Positions 37,366-47,105 of a stretch of DNA of 64,000 nt are shown here, one piece after another. Under the pieces are notes generated by a model that saw nothing but the letters and a program-made list of their open reading frames with translations, was not told where the DNA came from and did no database searches. The number at the start of each line of letters is the position of its first letter. Positions within the stretch are counted from its first letter, which is position 1. The stretch comes from Pseudopedobacter saltans DSM 12145 (GTDB lineage: Bacteria > Bacteroidota > Bacteroidia > Sphingobacteriales > Sphingobacteriaceae), in the NCBI RefSeq assembly GCF_000190735.1, contig NC_015177.1, positions 1,674,001 to 1,738,000 on the forward strand. Reading direction: 5' to 3'. The position numbers and the translations under genes are program-made.

Positions 37366-38826
37366 ATGAACTCTTTTAATACACCCCCTGTAGAATCCGG
37401 CTACCGTGGCACAGACAAACTTATAACGGGCATTGTTCTAAGTGTGGTAACTTTTTGGCTTTTCGCACAGACGACATTGAATATCGCACCTACAATGAGT
37501 GTGGATCTCAAGATCGATCAAGATATAAATAACATTGCTGTAACAATCACTGCCTTATTTTCAGGAATTTTCATAGTGGTAATGGGTGACCTGGCCGACC
37601 GGATTGGAAGGGTAAAAATCACCTACATTGGCCTGCTATTAAGTATTATAGGCTCGCTTCTAATTGTTATCTCTCCCTCAGGAACAGCTGTTTTCTTGTT
37701 AGCCGGACGTATTTTACAAGGACTTTCTGCCGCCTGCATTATGCCTGCAACATTAGCATTAATGAAAACTTACTACGATGGTACGGAACGCCAACGGGCT
37801 CTTAGCTTTTGGTCTATCGGTTCATGGGGTGGCTCTGGACTTTCTCCTTTATTCGGTGGATTTATAGCCTCGACGATTGGCTGGAGGTGGATTTTCATTC
37901 TTTCTATTATAGTTGCTATTATCAGTTATTTTCTAATCCGCGGAACGCCAGAAAGTAAATCAGCATCAACAGGCAAAAAAAGCTTTGACTGGAAAGGCCT
38001 TATTACTTTCATTATAGCGATGCTGGCTATTAATATCGCTATCGGGCAAGGCGCAAGTCTTGGTTGGTTAAGCCCTTCTATAATAATCTTGGTAGTTGTC
38101 TTTATGGTATCTGCTTTTGTGTTTTTTAGAGTGGAAAATAAGAATGTTGATAGTTTTGTGGATTTATCGCTATTCAAAAATCGAACATTTTCTGGAGCTA
38201 CGCTATCGAATTTTTTACTAAATGGTGCTGCAGGAACACTCTTAGTTGCATTGGCACTTGTACAAACAGAAGCAGGACTATCATCTTTACAGTCGGGGTT
38301 GACAACTATTGGGTATTTGGTAGCCATTTTGGCTACTATTCGTATAGGTGAAAAATTACTTCAAAAGATGGGAGCCAGAAAGCCTATGTTACTAGGTTGC
38401 TATATAACTGGTCTGGGTATTTTGCTTACCAGTTTTACCTTTTTGTTGGCTAAGGAGTATATTATCGTCGAATTTGTTGGATTTACATTATTTGGAATAG
38501 GTCTGGGATTTTATGCAACCCCCTCAACAGATGCAGCCTTGAGCAATGTTCCGGACAATCAAGCTGGTTCCGCATCCGGAATATATAAAATGGCATCCTC
38601 TCTGGGAGCGGCATTTGGCGTTGCAATTTCTGCTGCTATCTTTTACGGGCTTAGTAATACAAATGGCACTGCGCCTATGGCTAATATTTTCATGGGGAGA
38701 ACTGACAACATTAATGTTCGTTTCGCGGCCGGCATAGGGTTGCTTTTTAATGTGTTTATGGTCGTTGTGGCCATTATTGCTATTCTAGCAACAGTCCCTA
38801 AGCATAATGTTAAAGAAAAAAGATAA
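37366..38826 (+). CDS. MFS transporter, DHA2 (QacA/EmrB-like) family
   Basis: A multi-pass major facilitator transporter, about 486 residues, with the family pattern GDLADRIGRVK (loop 2-3), GRILQGLSAACIMPATLAL (TM4-5, motif C-like region) and enough hydrophobic segments for 14 helices. Proton-coupled export of drugs or metabolites is the common role. The ATG at 37366 is preferred over the TTG at 37345, since the upstream seven codons add nothing family-like. It is the first gene of an operon with an M20 amidohydrolase (19-bp gap) and a TRIC channel. The substrate is not deducible. It could relate to a peptide or conjugate hydrolysed by the next gene. Confidence 0.88.
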   Translation: MNSFNTPPVESGYRGTDKLITGIVLSVVTFWLFAQTTLNIAPTMSVDLKIDQDINNIAVTITALFSGIFIVVMGDLADRIGRVKITYIGLLLSIIGSLLIVISPSGTAVFLLAGRILQGLSAACIMPATLALMKTYYDGTERQRALSFWSIGSWGGSGLSPLFGGFIASTIGWRWIFILSIIVAIISYFLIRGTPESKSASTGKKSFDWKGLITFIIAMLAINIAIGQGASLGWLSPSIIILVVVFMVSAFVFFRVENKNVDSFVDLSLFKNRTFSGATLSNFLLNGAAGTLLVALALVQTEAGLSSLQSGLTTIGYLVAILATIRIGEKLLQKMGARKPMLLGCYITGLGILLTSFTFLLAKEYIIVEFVGFTLFGIGLGFYATPSTDAALSNVPDNQAGSASGIYKMASSLGAAFGVAISAAIFYGLSNTNGTAPMANIFMGRTDNINVRFAAGIGLLFNVFMVVVAIIAILATVPKHNVKEKR

Positions 38827-38845
38827 ATAATTTCAATTTAAAACT

Positions 38846-40111
38846 ATGGAAACTACTCAAATTAAAGCATTTAATAATAAAATAGATGAGTCTATTGAGA
38901 AACTGCTTCCTGAACTTGAAGATATATATAAAGATATTCATCGAAACCCTGAATTATCTATGCAAGAATTCCGTACGGCAAAAATAGCCACGGATTACTT
39001 AACTAAATATCAATATGAGGTATCTACACAAATCGGTACAACTGGTGTAGTAGGCCTTATGAAAAATGGGGAGGGGCCTACTGTAATGCTTCGCGCAGAT
39101 ATGGATGCACTTCCTATTACAGAAGCTACTGGACTGCCTTACGCTAGTACAAAAGTATCCAAGAATGAAGACGGAATAGAAGTGGGCGTATCTCATGTAT
39201 GTGGTCACGATATTCATGTAACATGGTTAATGGGGGCTGCAAGATTATTTTCAGAGCATAAAGATCAATGGAAAGGAACTTTAATGGTTGTTTTCCAACC
39301 GGGTGAAGAAGTTGGACGTGGCGCACAGGCAATGATTGACGATGGTATGATGGACCGATTCCCTAAACCCGATATTATTTTAGGACAACATGTTATGGTT
39401 GGCGAAGCAGGTACTGTAAGATATCGAAGTGGTCCGATTTTATCTGCCGGTAATAGCCTAAAAGTTAAATTATTTGGCAGGGGTGCTCACGGCTCGCAAC
39501 CTCAAACCTCTATTGATCCGGTTATAATGGCAGCATCCGCTACCATGCGACTGCAAACAATCATTTCTCGAGAGATAGCTCCGATAGAGAATGCTGTGTT
39601 AACAATAGGCTCGTTACAAGCCGGCACTAAAGAGAACATTATTCCTGAGGATGCCACAATAAAACTTAATATCCGCACTTTCAATGATAGTGTAAAAGAT
39701 CATATCCTTTCTGCGGTTAAACGGATCTGCTGTGCAGAATGTGCCGCTTCCAACGCACCGAGAGATCCGGAGTTTACTCCGATAGACAGCTATCCAATGA
39801 CGGTGAATGATGTAGCCGCTACCGCCAGGTTAGCGAAAGCCTTCGAAGCCCAATTTGGAGACAAATCATTTGAAACAAAACCAGCGTCTGCCAGTGAAGA
39901 TTTTAGCGTTTTCGGCAGGAATTGGAATGTACCCTATGTTTTTTGGTTCGTTGGCGGAACCGATCCAAAGATATATTTGGATGCTAAAAAAAATAATTTG
40001 ACAAATACTATTCCCAGCAATCATTCACCAAAATTCGCACCGGTAATAAATCCTACTTTAAAAACAGGTTTGCTGGCTATGATAACAGCGGCTTTAGCCT
40101 GGCTGGATTAA
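38846..40111 (+). CDS. M20D-family amidohydrolase / metallopeptidase
   Basis: A cytosolic metal-dependent amidohydrolase of the type that cleaves N-acyl amino acids, aminobenzoyl-glutamate or indole-acetyl amino acid conjugates. Metal ligands are recognisable in VCGHDIH (about residues 116-122), QPGEEVGRGA (about 150-159), GQHVMVG and NHSPKFAP near the end. The inserted lid domain (GRGAHGSQP) is present. The 421-residue length is normal. No signal peptide is visible. The gene lies between the MFS transporter and the TRIC gene, in one direction and with short gaps, so they probably share a transcript. Confidence 0.9.
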   Translation: METTQIKAFNNKIDESIEKLLPELEDIYKDIHRNPELSMQEFRTAKIATDYLTKYQYEVSTQIGTTGVVGLMKNGEGPTVMLRADMDALPITEATGLPYASTKVSKNEDGIEVGVSHVCGHDIHVTWLMGAARLFSEHKDQWKGTLMVVFQPGEEVGRGAQAMIDDGMMDRFPKPDIILGQHVMVGEAGTVRYRSGPILSAGNSLKVKLFGRGAHGSQPQTSIDPVIMAASATMRLQTIISREIAPIENAVLTIGSLQAGTKENIIPEDATIKLNIRTFNDSVKDHILSAVKRICCAECAASNAPRDPEFTPIDSYPMTVNDVAATARLAKAFEAQFGDKSFETKPASASEDFSVFGRNWNVPYVFWFVGGTDPKIYLDAKKNNLTNTIPSNHSPKFAPVINPTLKTGLLAMITAALAWLD

Positions 40112-40124
40112 AGGCATTGTAAAT

Positions 40125-40745
40125 ATGGATAAACTACATTCGCTCTATAATTTTCTTGATTTGGCTGGTACTTTTGTTTTTGCTATCAGTGGAGCGGTAG
40201 CTGCAAAGCAACAACGGCTGGATCTGTTCGGGATTTGTGCTATTGCTTTTACGGTAGCTTGCGGCGGGGGGATTATAAGAGATATTTGTATAGGAGCTAT
40301 TCCGCCTGCCGGATTAACAAACTGGCACTATCTAGTAACTGCAATTATTGCCTCGGGAATGACCATTGGTTTATATGCTTTTGTGCAGCGGCTTAATCAC
40401 CCTGTTCAATTTTTTGATGCATTAGGCCTTTCCTTATTTGCCGTTACCGGTGCTCAAAAAAGCTTAGCTTACGGTCATAATGCCGAAGTTGCTGTTCTTT
40501 TAGGGATCACTACAGCTGTTGGCGGTGGTGTTTTACGTGATATTTTGCTCAATAGGGTTCCTTTAATATTAGAAAAAGAGATTTATGCGTCCGCAGCTTT
40601 ATTGGGAGCTTTAATTGTGGTTTTAGGATACTATACGAAAATTTTATCTAGCGATTGGATTTCTCTTATTGCGTTAATTACATGTTTTGGATTACGTTTA
40701 CTAGCGCTACATTATCGCTGGAACTTGCCTAATTATTCAAAATAA
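40125..40745 (+). CDS. TRIC-family cation channel (YicG/UPF0126)
   Basis: A small membrane protein of two homologous halves. The matching motifs are CGGGIIRDI near residue 46 and VGGGVLRDI near 134, with three hydrophobic helices in each half and a seventh at the end. Structural work on this family shows trimeric potassium-selective channels. The 206-residue length is typical. It starts 13 bp after the amidohydrolase and is the last gene of the operon. The physiological role in bacteria is unsettled, so a link with the two upstream genes is only positional. Confidence 0.9.
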   Translation: MDKLHSLYNFLDLAGTFVFAISGAVAAKQQRLDLFGICAIAFTVACGGGIIRDICIGAIPPAGLTNWHYLVTAIIASGMTIGLYAFVQRLNHPVQFFDALGLSLFAVTGAQKSLAYGHNAEVAVLLGITTAVGGGVLRDILLNRVPLILEKEIYASAALLGALIVVLGYYTKILSSDWISLIALITCFGLRLLALHYRWNLPNYSK

Positions 40746-40940
40746 AGTCGGTAAAAAGTAATAGCATTTTGTATATTTATTTAGTTTATCAGATTAAGCT
40801 ACACATTACAAACATCTGATTCATAAAATATTGAAATCAAAAAAAAACTGCTTCTTAAAATATATTTGTCTTAATTCCGCTAACTTTTATCTTCCATTTG
40901 CATTAAGAAAGAAACGACAGAATATTACTAAATTTCGAAC

Positions 40941-41420
40941 ATGAAACCAAGTATTATTGAAATCGAAGAAAAGCGGCTGATTGGTATAAGTATGGAAATG
41001 AGTTTTGAAAACTACTGTGTAGTTGAGCTATGGAAGCAATTTATGCCGAGAAAAAACGAAATCGCCAACCGGGTTTCAAACGACCTTATTTCTGCAACGT
41101 ATTATAAAGAACATCATTTCAAAGATTTCAATATTCAGAACATATTTGAAAAATGTGCTGCAGTAGAAGTTAGCGATTTGGAACAAATCCCTGCTGGAAT
41201 GGAATCTTTTATTCTAAATGGCGGTCTTTATGCAGTTTTCCATTATAAGGGACTAAATACCAACGATAGTATATATCGCTATATTTACTTTGATTGGATT
41301 CCTAAATCTGGCTATGAGCTGGACCATCGTCCGCATTTCGAGATATTGGGAAGTAAGTATAAAAACAACGATACGGATTCTGAGGAGGAAATATGGATTC
41401 CGGTAAAACCTAAACTATAA
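40941..41420 (+). CDS. GyrI-like small-molecule binding domain protein
   Basis: A stand-alone effector-binding domain of the GyrI/AraC type, 159 residues. The SHS2-like pattern is recognisable in the opening IIEIEEKRLIGISMEMSF, the central IPAGMESFILNGGLYAVFHYKG, and the end SGYELDHRPHFEILG. These domains bind hydrophobic or cationic small molecules, and members without a DNA-binding part may sequester or hydrolyse them. No HTH is present. It stands alone, followed by a bidirectional terminator. Target molecules cannot be read from the sequence. Confidence 0.82.
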   Translation: MKPSIIEIEEKRLIGISMEMSFENYCVVELWKQFMPRKNEIANRVSNDLISATYYKEHHFKDFNIQNIFEKCAAVEVSDLEQIPAGMESFILNGGLYAVFHYKGLNTNDSIYRYIYFDWIPKSGYELDHRPHFEILGSKYKNNDTDSEEEIWIPVKPKL

Positions 41421-41437
41421 ATTTTACACTGATAAAA

Positions 41438-41480
41438 AAGAGCCTGTCCAGAACCTGGCAGATATTCCGGATAGGCTCTT
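41438..41480. terminator. Bidirectional terminator between convergent genes
   Basis: A 12-bp stem (41438-41449 with 41469-41480, one G-T pair) with a 19-base loop lies between the GyrI-like gene and the convergent propeller gene. A-rich flanks give T-rich tails on the minus strand. Confidence 0.7.
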
Positions 41481-41496
41481 CTATTTAACATTAATC

Positions 41497-42603
41497 CTAC
41501 TTTTTAATGTATTGGAATAAAGCTATTTTCGGATTCACACCAGCTTCAAAAGCATATTGTTTTTTTCCAAATTTATCAAAAACATATACTTGCCCGTTAT
41601 TTTTATAATCGATAGCATCTGTTAAAGCCACACTTTGGTCCAAAGAATTCACATTTGCACCGTATAAACTGGTAATAGGCGTTGCGTCGGTAATAAACGG
41701 AGTTCCTAAACTTCCGGTTGATGTATTAAAGGTATATAAATTTATGGTCCAGTCTGTTCCCGTAACCATGGCGTAAGATTGACCCTTAGTTGCTACTACA
41801 GTAGCATCTAAATCATAGGAAGCGGTTACTTTGTCTGTAGCACTGCTTAATCTATCTAGTTTCGCGGGGATATCCCAATAATTCCCCGAGCAGGTAACCA
41901 GTAAATCACCGTTATCTAAAGTAGTAATTCTGGTAGGGTTAAGATTTACCGGAATTTCCTTAATAACTTTAAAGGTCGGCAGATCTATAACCACCACTTT
42001 ATCGCTTAAACTACGTTGGGGGAATAAAAAATGGTCAGAACCTGTTACATACAACTTTCCATTAGCTACTGTCAGCTCTTCTATTCCTTCGGCTATATCT
42101 CCGCCATTCATCAACTGTAAGTTGGCATCTATGCTTAAACTTGCAGTATCTATACGGCTAATTTTTCCATCGTATCTGGAAACATATGCTTTGCCTTTAT
42201 CAAAAGCTATATAGCGTGGCAAGTAACCTTCTGTATCTCCGTTAAATGAAATGGTTTTTATAGATCTGCCTGTTGCGGCATCTAATACTTCTACAAACGA
42301 TTTCTTTTTACCCTGTACACCGCTTACAACACAATAAATTTTGCTTCCATACTGTTTCAAATCGTTAGCCGTTTCTCCTAAAGCTCTTCCATTAACTGAT
42401 TTAAAATAATCTGGTGTTACTTCCTTAGTTTCCAGATTGTAATAGCTGATAGAAGCGTTTTCGTAATCGACCCTGCCTTCATTTAAAACATAGATCCCTT
42501 TTAGCTGCTCGAACGCTGGCGATTTATCTTTTTTACAAGAACTAAAAAAGAATAGACCTAAGCTTAAGGCCAGTAGCCCTTTTTTCAAATTGTTAGTTGT
42601 CAT
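41497..42603 (-). CDS. BtuG-like beta-propeller surface lipoprotein (DUF5074/YncE type)
   Basis: A lipoprotein signal (FFFSSCKKDK, Cys 23) is followed by a seven-bladed propeller pattern: repeated strands with KGIYVLNEGRVD, GKAYVSRYDGKIS, GKLYVTGSDHF and GQVYVFDKFGK. The charged residues after the Cys resemble the surface-export signal of Bacteroidota lipoproteins. A cobalamin riboswitch lies about 160 bp upstream on the same strand. In gut Bacteroides, propeller lipoproteins of this kind (BtuG) bind B12 on the cell surface and pass it to the TonB-dependent receptor BtuB. Here no btuB or btuFCD gene is in the window. B12 capture is therefore a strong inference from the riboswitch plus fold. 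Confidence 0.82.
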   Translation of the reverse strand: MTTNNLKKGLLALSLGLFFFSSCKKDKSPAFEQLKGIYVLNEGRVDYENASISYYNLETKEVTPDYFKSVNGRALGETANDLKQYGSKIYCVVSGVQGKKKSFVEVLDAATGRSIKTISFNGDTEGYLPRYIAFDKGKAYVSRYDGKISRIDTASLSIDANLQLMNGGDIAEGIEELTVANGKLYVTGSDHFLFPQRSLSDKVVVIDLPTFKVIKEIPVNLNPTRITTLDNGDLLVTCSGNYWDIPAKLDRLSSATDKVTASYDLDATVVATKGQSYAMVTGTDWTINLYTFNTSTGSLGTPFITDATPITSLYGANVNSLDQSVALTDAIDYKNNGQVYVFDKFGKKQYAFEAGVNPKIALFQYIKK

Positions 42604-42764
42604 TATAATTTATGTATAGTAATTATCAAAAAACAAATAGTCTTGTTTAACCATACGCATCAATACAGCTATAGCTATATAAGCACCAACACCGCAAAAC
42701 TTAAATTTGTATAATCTTGTTCTACTCTTAGCTTCAATCCACGAAAGCTTAGAATTTTTAACTA

Positions 42765-42940
42765 CTTAAGGCAGGTCTTCTGACTTATTCTCCTGTTTTC
42801 TGCCTTCCCATCCCAAATATGGATAGTGGCTAAGAATAGAAAACAGTTAAGAGAACTTACAGCTGCGGGACAGTTACGGATTTACACCGTATTCCCTATT
42901 AATTCCGAAAAAAGCACAGGCTACTAACGGAAACCTCAAG
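42765..42940 (-). promoter_or_regulatory. Cobalamin (B12) riboswitch
   Basis: Reading the minus strand, the conserved segments are a CCTGTGC-like region, GGGAATACGGTG with AAATCCGTAACTGTCCCGC (P4-P6 core), the B12 box GCCACTA, GGGATGGGAAGGC and GTCAGAAGACCTGCC. The ends pair as P1 (42934-42940 with 42765-42771). It would repress expression of the downstream propeller gene when adenosyl- or methylcobalamin is bound. The gene starts at 42603, so the expression platform is the roughly 160 bp between. Confidence 0.93.
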
Positions 42941-43037
42941 CATCGCAAAGGTAATTATTTGGCAATAAAAAAGAAATAAACTTTTGCACCTCTCTATGGT
43001 AAATGTATTATAATGCTACGCTATATGGCTATTTCTC

Positions 43038-43922
43038 TTACAAATACCTTCTGAATACATTCCTGATTTGATGCTGGTAACTCTTTCCAAATAAATTAAG
43101 ATGAATTAATAACGGGTAAATATTCCAGATGTCGCAACGCTCTTCCCATCCCCTTTTCAATGGAAAAGTTTCCTGGTAGGCCGCATAAAAATGGTCGCTG
43201 AAACCACCAAATAGTCGGGTCATTGCAATATCTATTTCCCTATGTGCATAATATGCCGCAGGGTCTATTAATACTGGCTCCTGCAATTTATTGGTTATTA
43301 TATTGCCATTCCATAAATCACCATGAACCATAGAGGGTCTTTCGGGTTCGTATATGCTACTTAAAAAATGAAGCGTATTGTCTATATTTTTTATATCATC
43401 AATTTCCAGTAAACCACCTCTTGCTAATGCGAGATCTACCTGTGGTTTTATCCTTCTATCATAAAAAAAACTAAGCCAGTCGTTATTCGGTTGGTTGTCT
43501 TGATAGAAGCTTCCCATATAGTTGGAGGTATAAAAACCAAAATTCTCATGTCTCGACAGATGCATTTTAGCCAAACGTTGCCCTAAATCGTACATAGCGG
43601 CACTGGTAAAAGTTTCTATGACAATCCATTCTAAAATAAGGAAAGCCCTGCCGTCGCTTTCGCCAAATGCAATAACCTGCGGTGTCTTGATGGCATTAGA
43701 GGATTGCAATAAATGTAAACCTATAGCCTCTTTTTCGAACATGGCGGGATAACGTTGCGCATCGTTTACCTTTATAAAGTAATTGGATGTTGTGCCGACA
43801 ATACAAAAAGCATCACTAATATCTCCACCTCTTACCGATTCGAAATATTTGATTTTAAAATCATTGCCTTCCGAGGCTTTAAGTATTTGCTCTACTTCGT
43901 TTCTAAATTTTTCGGACCACAT
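43038..43922 (-). CDS. Fructosamine-3-kinase family protein
   Basis: A kinase of the aminoglycoside phosphotransferase-like fold that phosphorylates fructosamines or ribulosamines on glycated proteins, leading to their breakdown and repair. The catalytic loop is HGDLWNGNI (about residues 200-208), followed by the metal-binding LIDPAAYY. The N-terminal lobe has FIKVND with the ATP-anchoring Lys and FEKEAIGLHLL. The 294-residue length is standard and there is no signal peptide. The gene is the only one on this stretch and ends 98 bp before the cobalamin riboswitch begins, on the same strand. No terminator was recognised in between. Confidence 0.92.
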   Translation of the reverse strand: MWSEKFRNEVEQILKASEGNDFKIKYFESVRGGDISDAFCIVGTTSNYFIKVNDAQRYPAMFEKEAIGLHLLQSSNAIKTPQVIAFGESDGRAFLILEWIVIETFTSAAMYDLGQRLAKMHLSRHENFGFYTSNYMGSFYQDNQPNNDWLSFFYDRRIKPQVDLALARGGLLEIDDIKNIDNTLHFLSSIYEPERPSMVHGDLWNGNIITNKLQEPVLIDPAAYYAHREIDIAMTRLFGGFSDHFYAAYQETFPLKRGWEERCDIWNIYPLLIHLNLFGKSYQHQIRNVFRRYL

Positions 43923-44133
43923 TGTTTTTTTAAAGTCTTTAAATTTATATAGTATTTTTTCAACCTTTTATAGCGAGACAAGGCATGTTTCTTGAGATAA
44001 CCAAGCTAATGCCTCAAAACATCATCCCGGTAAATTGGGACGAGAAAGAGCCATAAAAAAATTATCATATGAATTTTAAACAGACTCTTGATATACAGTT
44101 GTAAAATCGCAATAATTTTTTTATTAAAAAATC

Positions 44134-44141
44134 TATCTTTG
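44134..44141 (+). promoter_or_regulatory. -7 promoter element close to the lepA start
   Basis: TATCTTTG matches TANNTTTG exactly and ends 8 bp before the ATG. Transcription from it would begin within about 5 bases of the start codon, giving a nearly leaderless message. No TTTG is seen at the usual -33 position. Confidence 0.5.
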
Positions 44142-44149
44142 CAAATCAC

Positions 44150-45937
44150 ATGAAGCATATACGTAACTTCTGCATTATTGCACACATCGATCATGGTAAG
44201 AGTACACTTGCCGATCGTCTATTGGAATATACTAATACCATTACTCAACGCGAAGCTCAGGAACAGCTGTTGGATAATATGGATTTGGAACGCGAGCGTG
44301 GTATTACCATTAAAAGTCACGCCATCCAGATGAATTATAAATATAATGGTGAGGATTATGTCCTTAACCTTATAGATACTCCTGGACACGTTGACTTTTC
44401 TTACGAAGTTTCCCGCTCTATTGCTGCTTGCGAGGGGGCATTATTAATTGTAGATGCGTCTCAAGGAATTCAGGCACAAACCATCTCTAATTTATACCTT
44501 GCTTTAGAGCATGATTTAACCATCATCCCTATTTTAAATAAAATGGATCTTCCGGGAGCTATGCCAGAGGAGGTAAAAGACCAGATTATTGATTTAATAG
44601 GTTGTGAAAGAGACGAAATAATTCCTGCTTCCGGTAAAACGGGCATGGGAGTTTACGATATATTAGCTGCCATTATCGAGCGTGTAGCGGCTCCGGTAGG
44701 CGACCCACAGGCACCGTTGCAAGCTTTAATCTTCGACTCGGTTTTTAACCCTTTCCGTGGCATTATCGCGTACTTTAAAGTTGTCAACGGAGAAATTCGT
44801 AAAAATGATAAAGTAAAATTTGTGGCCACTGCCAAAGAATATTTTGCAGACGAAGTAGGTATTTTAAAACTGCAGCCGTCACCCAGAGATGTTGTAAAGA
44901 CAGGCGATGTAGGATACATCATTTCGGGTATTAAAGAAGCCCGCGAAGTAAAAGTTGGTGATACCATTACGCATACCGCAAGACCATGTTCTGAAGCTAT
45001 TCAAGGTTTCGAAGAGGTAAAACCTATGGTATTTGCCGGAATCTATCCTGTAGATACCGAAGATTTCGAAGAGCTGAGAGAGGCCATGCACAAATTGCAG
45101 CTTAATGATGCTTCTATTGTTTTCGAACCAGAATCTTCTGCCGCTTTAGGCTTTGGTTTCCGTTGTGGATTCCTTGGAATGCTGCATATGGAGATTATTC
45201 AGGAGCGTTTAGAAAGAGAATTTGACATGACGGTTATTACAACCGTACCAAACGTTTCTTACAAAGCTTACACTACTAAAGGCGACGAAATTATTGTAAA
45301 CAACCCTTCTGAATTGCCTGATCCTTCTAAGTTAGATTTCGTAGAAGAACCGTATATCAAAGCAAATATTATTACCAAATCAGAGTATGTTGGTCCGGTA
45401 ATGTCTCTTTGTATTCAAAAAAGAGGTGTAATTGTTAACCAGCATTACCTTACTTCTGATCGTGTAGAACTAGTTTTCGAAATGCCTATGGGCGAAATTG
45501 TATTTGATTTTTACGATAAGCTTAAAACGATCTCTAAAGGATATGCTTCTTTTGATTACCACCAGATTGGTTACAAACAATCTGACCTGGTAAAAATGGA
45601 TATTATGTTGAATGGTGAGCAGGTTGATGCTCTTTCTTCATTGATTCACAGAAGTAATGCTTACGAATTTGGTAAAAAGATTTGTGAGAAACTACGTGAG
45701 TTGATCCCTAGGCAACAGTTTGACATCGCTATTCAGGCTTCTATCGGGGCTAAAATTATTGCCCGCGAAAATGTTAGAGCTTTAAGAAAAGACGTTACCG
45801 CAAAATGTTATGGTGGTGATATCTCCCGTAAACGTAAGTTGCTGGAAAAACAGAAAAAAGGTAAAAAGCGTATGCGCCAGGTAGGTAACGTAGAAATACC
45901 TCAATCGGCGTTCATGGCTGTATTGAAATTGGATTAG
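44150..45937 (+). CDS. lepA: Elongation factor 4 (LepA)
   Basis: A ribosomal GTPase that acts during translation under stress and in ribosome assembly. The G domain has [14 protein letters not shown] near the start, [24 protein letters not shown] and NKMDLPGA. The later domains include [20 protein letters not shown] (given as [10 protein letters not shown]) and the family-specific C-terminus [17 protein letters not shown] ending near [11 protein letters not shown]. The 595-residue length is complete. A TANNTTTG element ends 8 bp before the ATG, so the message may have almost no leader. FolD follows after a structured 95-bp spacer. Confidence 0.98.
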   Translation: MKHIRNFCIIAHIDHGKSTLADRLLEYTNTITQREAQEQLLDNMDLERERGITIKSHAIQMNYKYNGEDYVLNLIDTPGHVDFSYEVSRSIAACEGALLIVDASQGIQAQTISNLYLALEHDLTIIPILNKMDLPGAMPEEVKDQIIDLIGCERDEIIPASGKTGMGVYDILAAIIERVAAPVGDPQAPLQALIFDSVFNPFRGIIAYFKVVNGEIRKNDKVKFVATAKEYFADEVGILKLQPSPRDVVKTGDVGYIISGIKEAREVKVGDTITHTARPCSEAIQGFEEVKPMVFAGIYPVDTEDFEELREAMHKLQLNDASIVFEPESSAALGFGFRCGFLGMLHMEIIQERLEREFDMTVITTVPNVSYKAYTTKGDEIIVNNPSELPDPSKLDFVEEPYIKANIITKSEYVGPVMSLCIQKRGVIVNQHYLTSDRVELVFEMPMGEIVFDFYDKLKTISKGYASFDYHQIGYKQSDLVKMDIMLNGEQVDALSSLIHRSNAYEFGKKICEKLRELIPRQQFDIAIQASIGAKIIARENVRALRKDVTAKCYGGDISRKRKLLEKQKKGKKRMRQVGNVEIPQSAFMAVLKLD

Positions 45938-45945
45938 ATTTTAGA

Positions 45946-46026
45946 GTATCAAGGATCCAGTATAAAGTATCAAGATTATTAAATCTGATACTGCCTACTA
46001 GATACTTGATACCAAGTACTTGATAC
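45946..46026. repeat. Inverted and direct repeats in the lepA-folD spacer
   Basis: GTATCAAG occurs at 45946-45953 and 45967-45974, and its complement CTTGATAC at 46005-46012 and 46019-46026. The two halves can pair in several ways into hairpins. The last arm ends 7 bp before the folD start codon. Confidence 0.8.
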
Positions 46027-46032
46027 TAAAAT

Positions 46033-46917
46033 ATGAAATTACTAGACGGAAAATTAGTTTCTGAAGAGCTTAAAAAACAAATCGCTGTAGAAGCAGCAGA
46101 AATGCTAGAAAAAACAGGTAGAAAACCGCATTTAGTTGCCATTTTAGTGGGTAACGATGGGGGTAGCGAAACCTATGTGGCCAGCAAAATGAGGAATTGC
46201 GAAAAAGTAGGTTTCAAGTCTTCTTTGGTAAGATACGATGTAACAGTAACCGAGGCTGAGCTGTTAAGCAAAATCGAAGAACTGAACAAGGATGCTGAAG
46301 TTGATGGCTTTATCGTTCAGTTACCGCTTCCAAAACACATTAACCCTGATGTTATTACCGAAGCAATCGACTACCGTAAAGATGTTGATGGCTTCCACCC
46401 TATCAATTTAGGAAGAATGCAACGTAATTTACCTTGCTTTTTGCCTGCTACGCCTTATGGTATAATGCTTATGCTAGAATATTATGGTGTAGAAACCGCA
46501 GGTAAGAACTGCGTGGTTGTTGGCAGAAGTAATATTGTAGGCAGCCCAATGAGTATTTTAATGGCTAGAAATTCCAATCCTGGGAATTGTACTGTTACCT
46601 TAACACATAGTAGAACGGCAAACCTTTCAGAATTCACCAAAAATGCGGATATATTAATTGCTGCTATCGGTAAAAAGAACTTTATCACGGCTGATATGGT
46701 TAAAGATGGTGCGGTTGTGATTGACGTAGGCATGAACCGCGAAACTTCTACTACAACTAAATCCGGATTTAAACTATATGGCGACGTTGATTTCGAAAAC
46801 GTAGCTCCTAAAGCTTCATATATCACTCCGGTTCCCGGTGGCGTTGGCTTAATGACAATTGTTTCTTTATTGAGAAATACTTTGGCAGCTGCAAGAAATG
46901 AGATTTACGCTAAATAG
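46033..46917 (+). CDS. folD: Bifunctional methylenetetrahydrofolate dehydrogenase / methenyl-THF cyclohydrolase
   Basis: FolD interconverts 5,10-methylene-THF, 5,10-methenyl-THF and 10-formyl-THF in one-carbon metabolism. The catalytic region has [13 protein letters not shown] with the key Tyr and Lys, [11 protein letters not shown] and [12 protein letters not shown]. The NADP-binding part has [12 protein letters not shown], and the C-terminus has the family signature [10 protein letters not shown]. The 294-residue length is standard. Its upstream spacer has repeated GTATCAAG/CTTGATAC sequences that may form hairpins just before the start codon. Confidence 0.97.
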   Translation: MKLLDGKLVSEELKKQIAVEAAEMLEKTGRKPHLVAILVGNDGGSETYVASKMRNCEKVGFKSSLVRYDVTVTEAELLSKIEELNKDAEVDGFIVQLPLPKHINPDVITEAIDYRKDVDGFHPINLGRMQRNLPCFLPATPYGIMLMLEYYGVETAGKNCVVVGRSNIVGSPMSILMARNSNPGNCTVTLTHSRTANLSEFTKNADILIAAIGKKNFITADMVKDGAVVIDVGMNRETSTTTKSGFKLYGDVDFENVAPKASYITPVPGGVGLMTIVSLLRNTLAAARNEIYAK

Positions 46918-46923
46918 GGTTAA

Positions 46924-46964
46924 AAGTAGAAAGTAAAGAGTGGAAAGTGGAGAGTAAAGAGATT
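46924..46964. repeat. Purine-rich simple repeat after folD
   Basis: An imperfect repeat of units such as GTAGAAA, GTAAAGA, GTGGAAA, GTGGAGA lies between the folD stop and its terminator. It codes for nothing and resembles short purine microsatellites seen between genes in this phylum. Confidence 0.6.
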
Positions 46965-46980
46965 CTTTTATAGATATAAA

Positions 46981-47010
46981 AAAAGCGATTCTATGTTCAG
47001 AATCGCTTTT
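46981..47010 (+). terminator. Terminator of folD
   Basis: A perfect 12-bp stem (46981-46992 with 46999-47010) with a 6-base loop ends in six T. Confidence 0.9.
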
Positions 47011-47105
47011 TTATTTGGTATTTGTATTACAAGAATAGGTTTCACCGATCACAGCTCAAAATCTTTAAAGTTAAGACCATCCTAAAGCCTGACCGAAACG
47101 TTTTT

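Noticed and set aside
42765-42940. Possibility that the riboswitch controls the fructosamine kinase
   Set aside because: The kinase lies upstream of the element on the same strand, so the element can only control the propeller gene.
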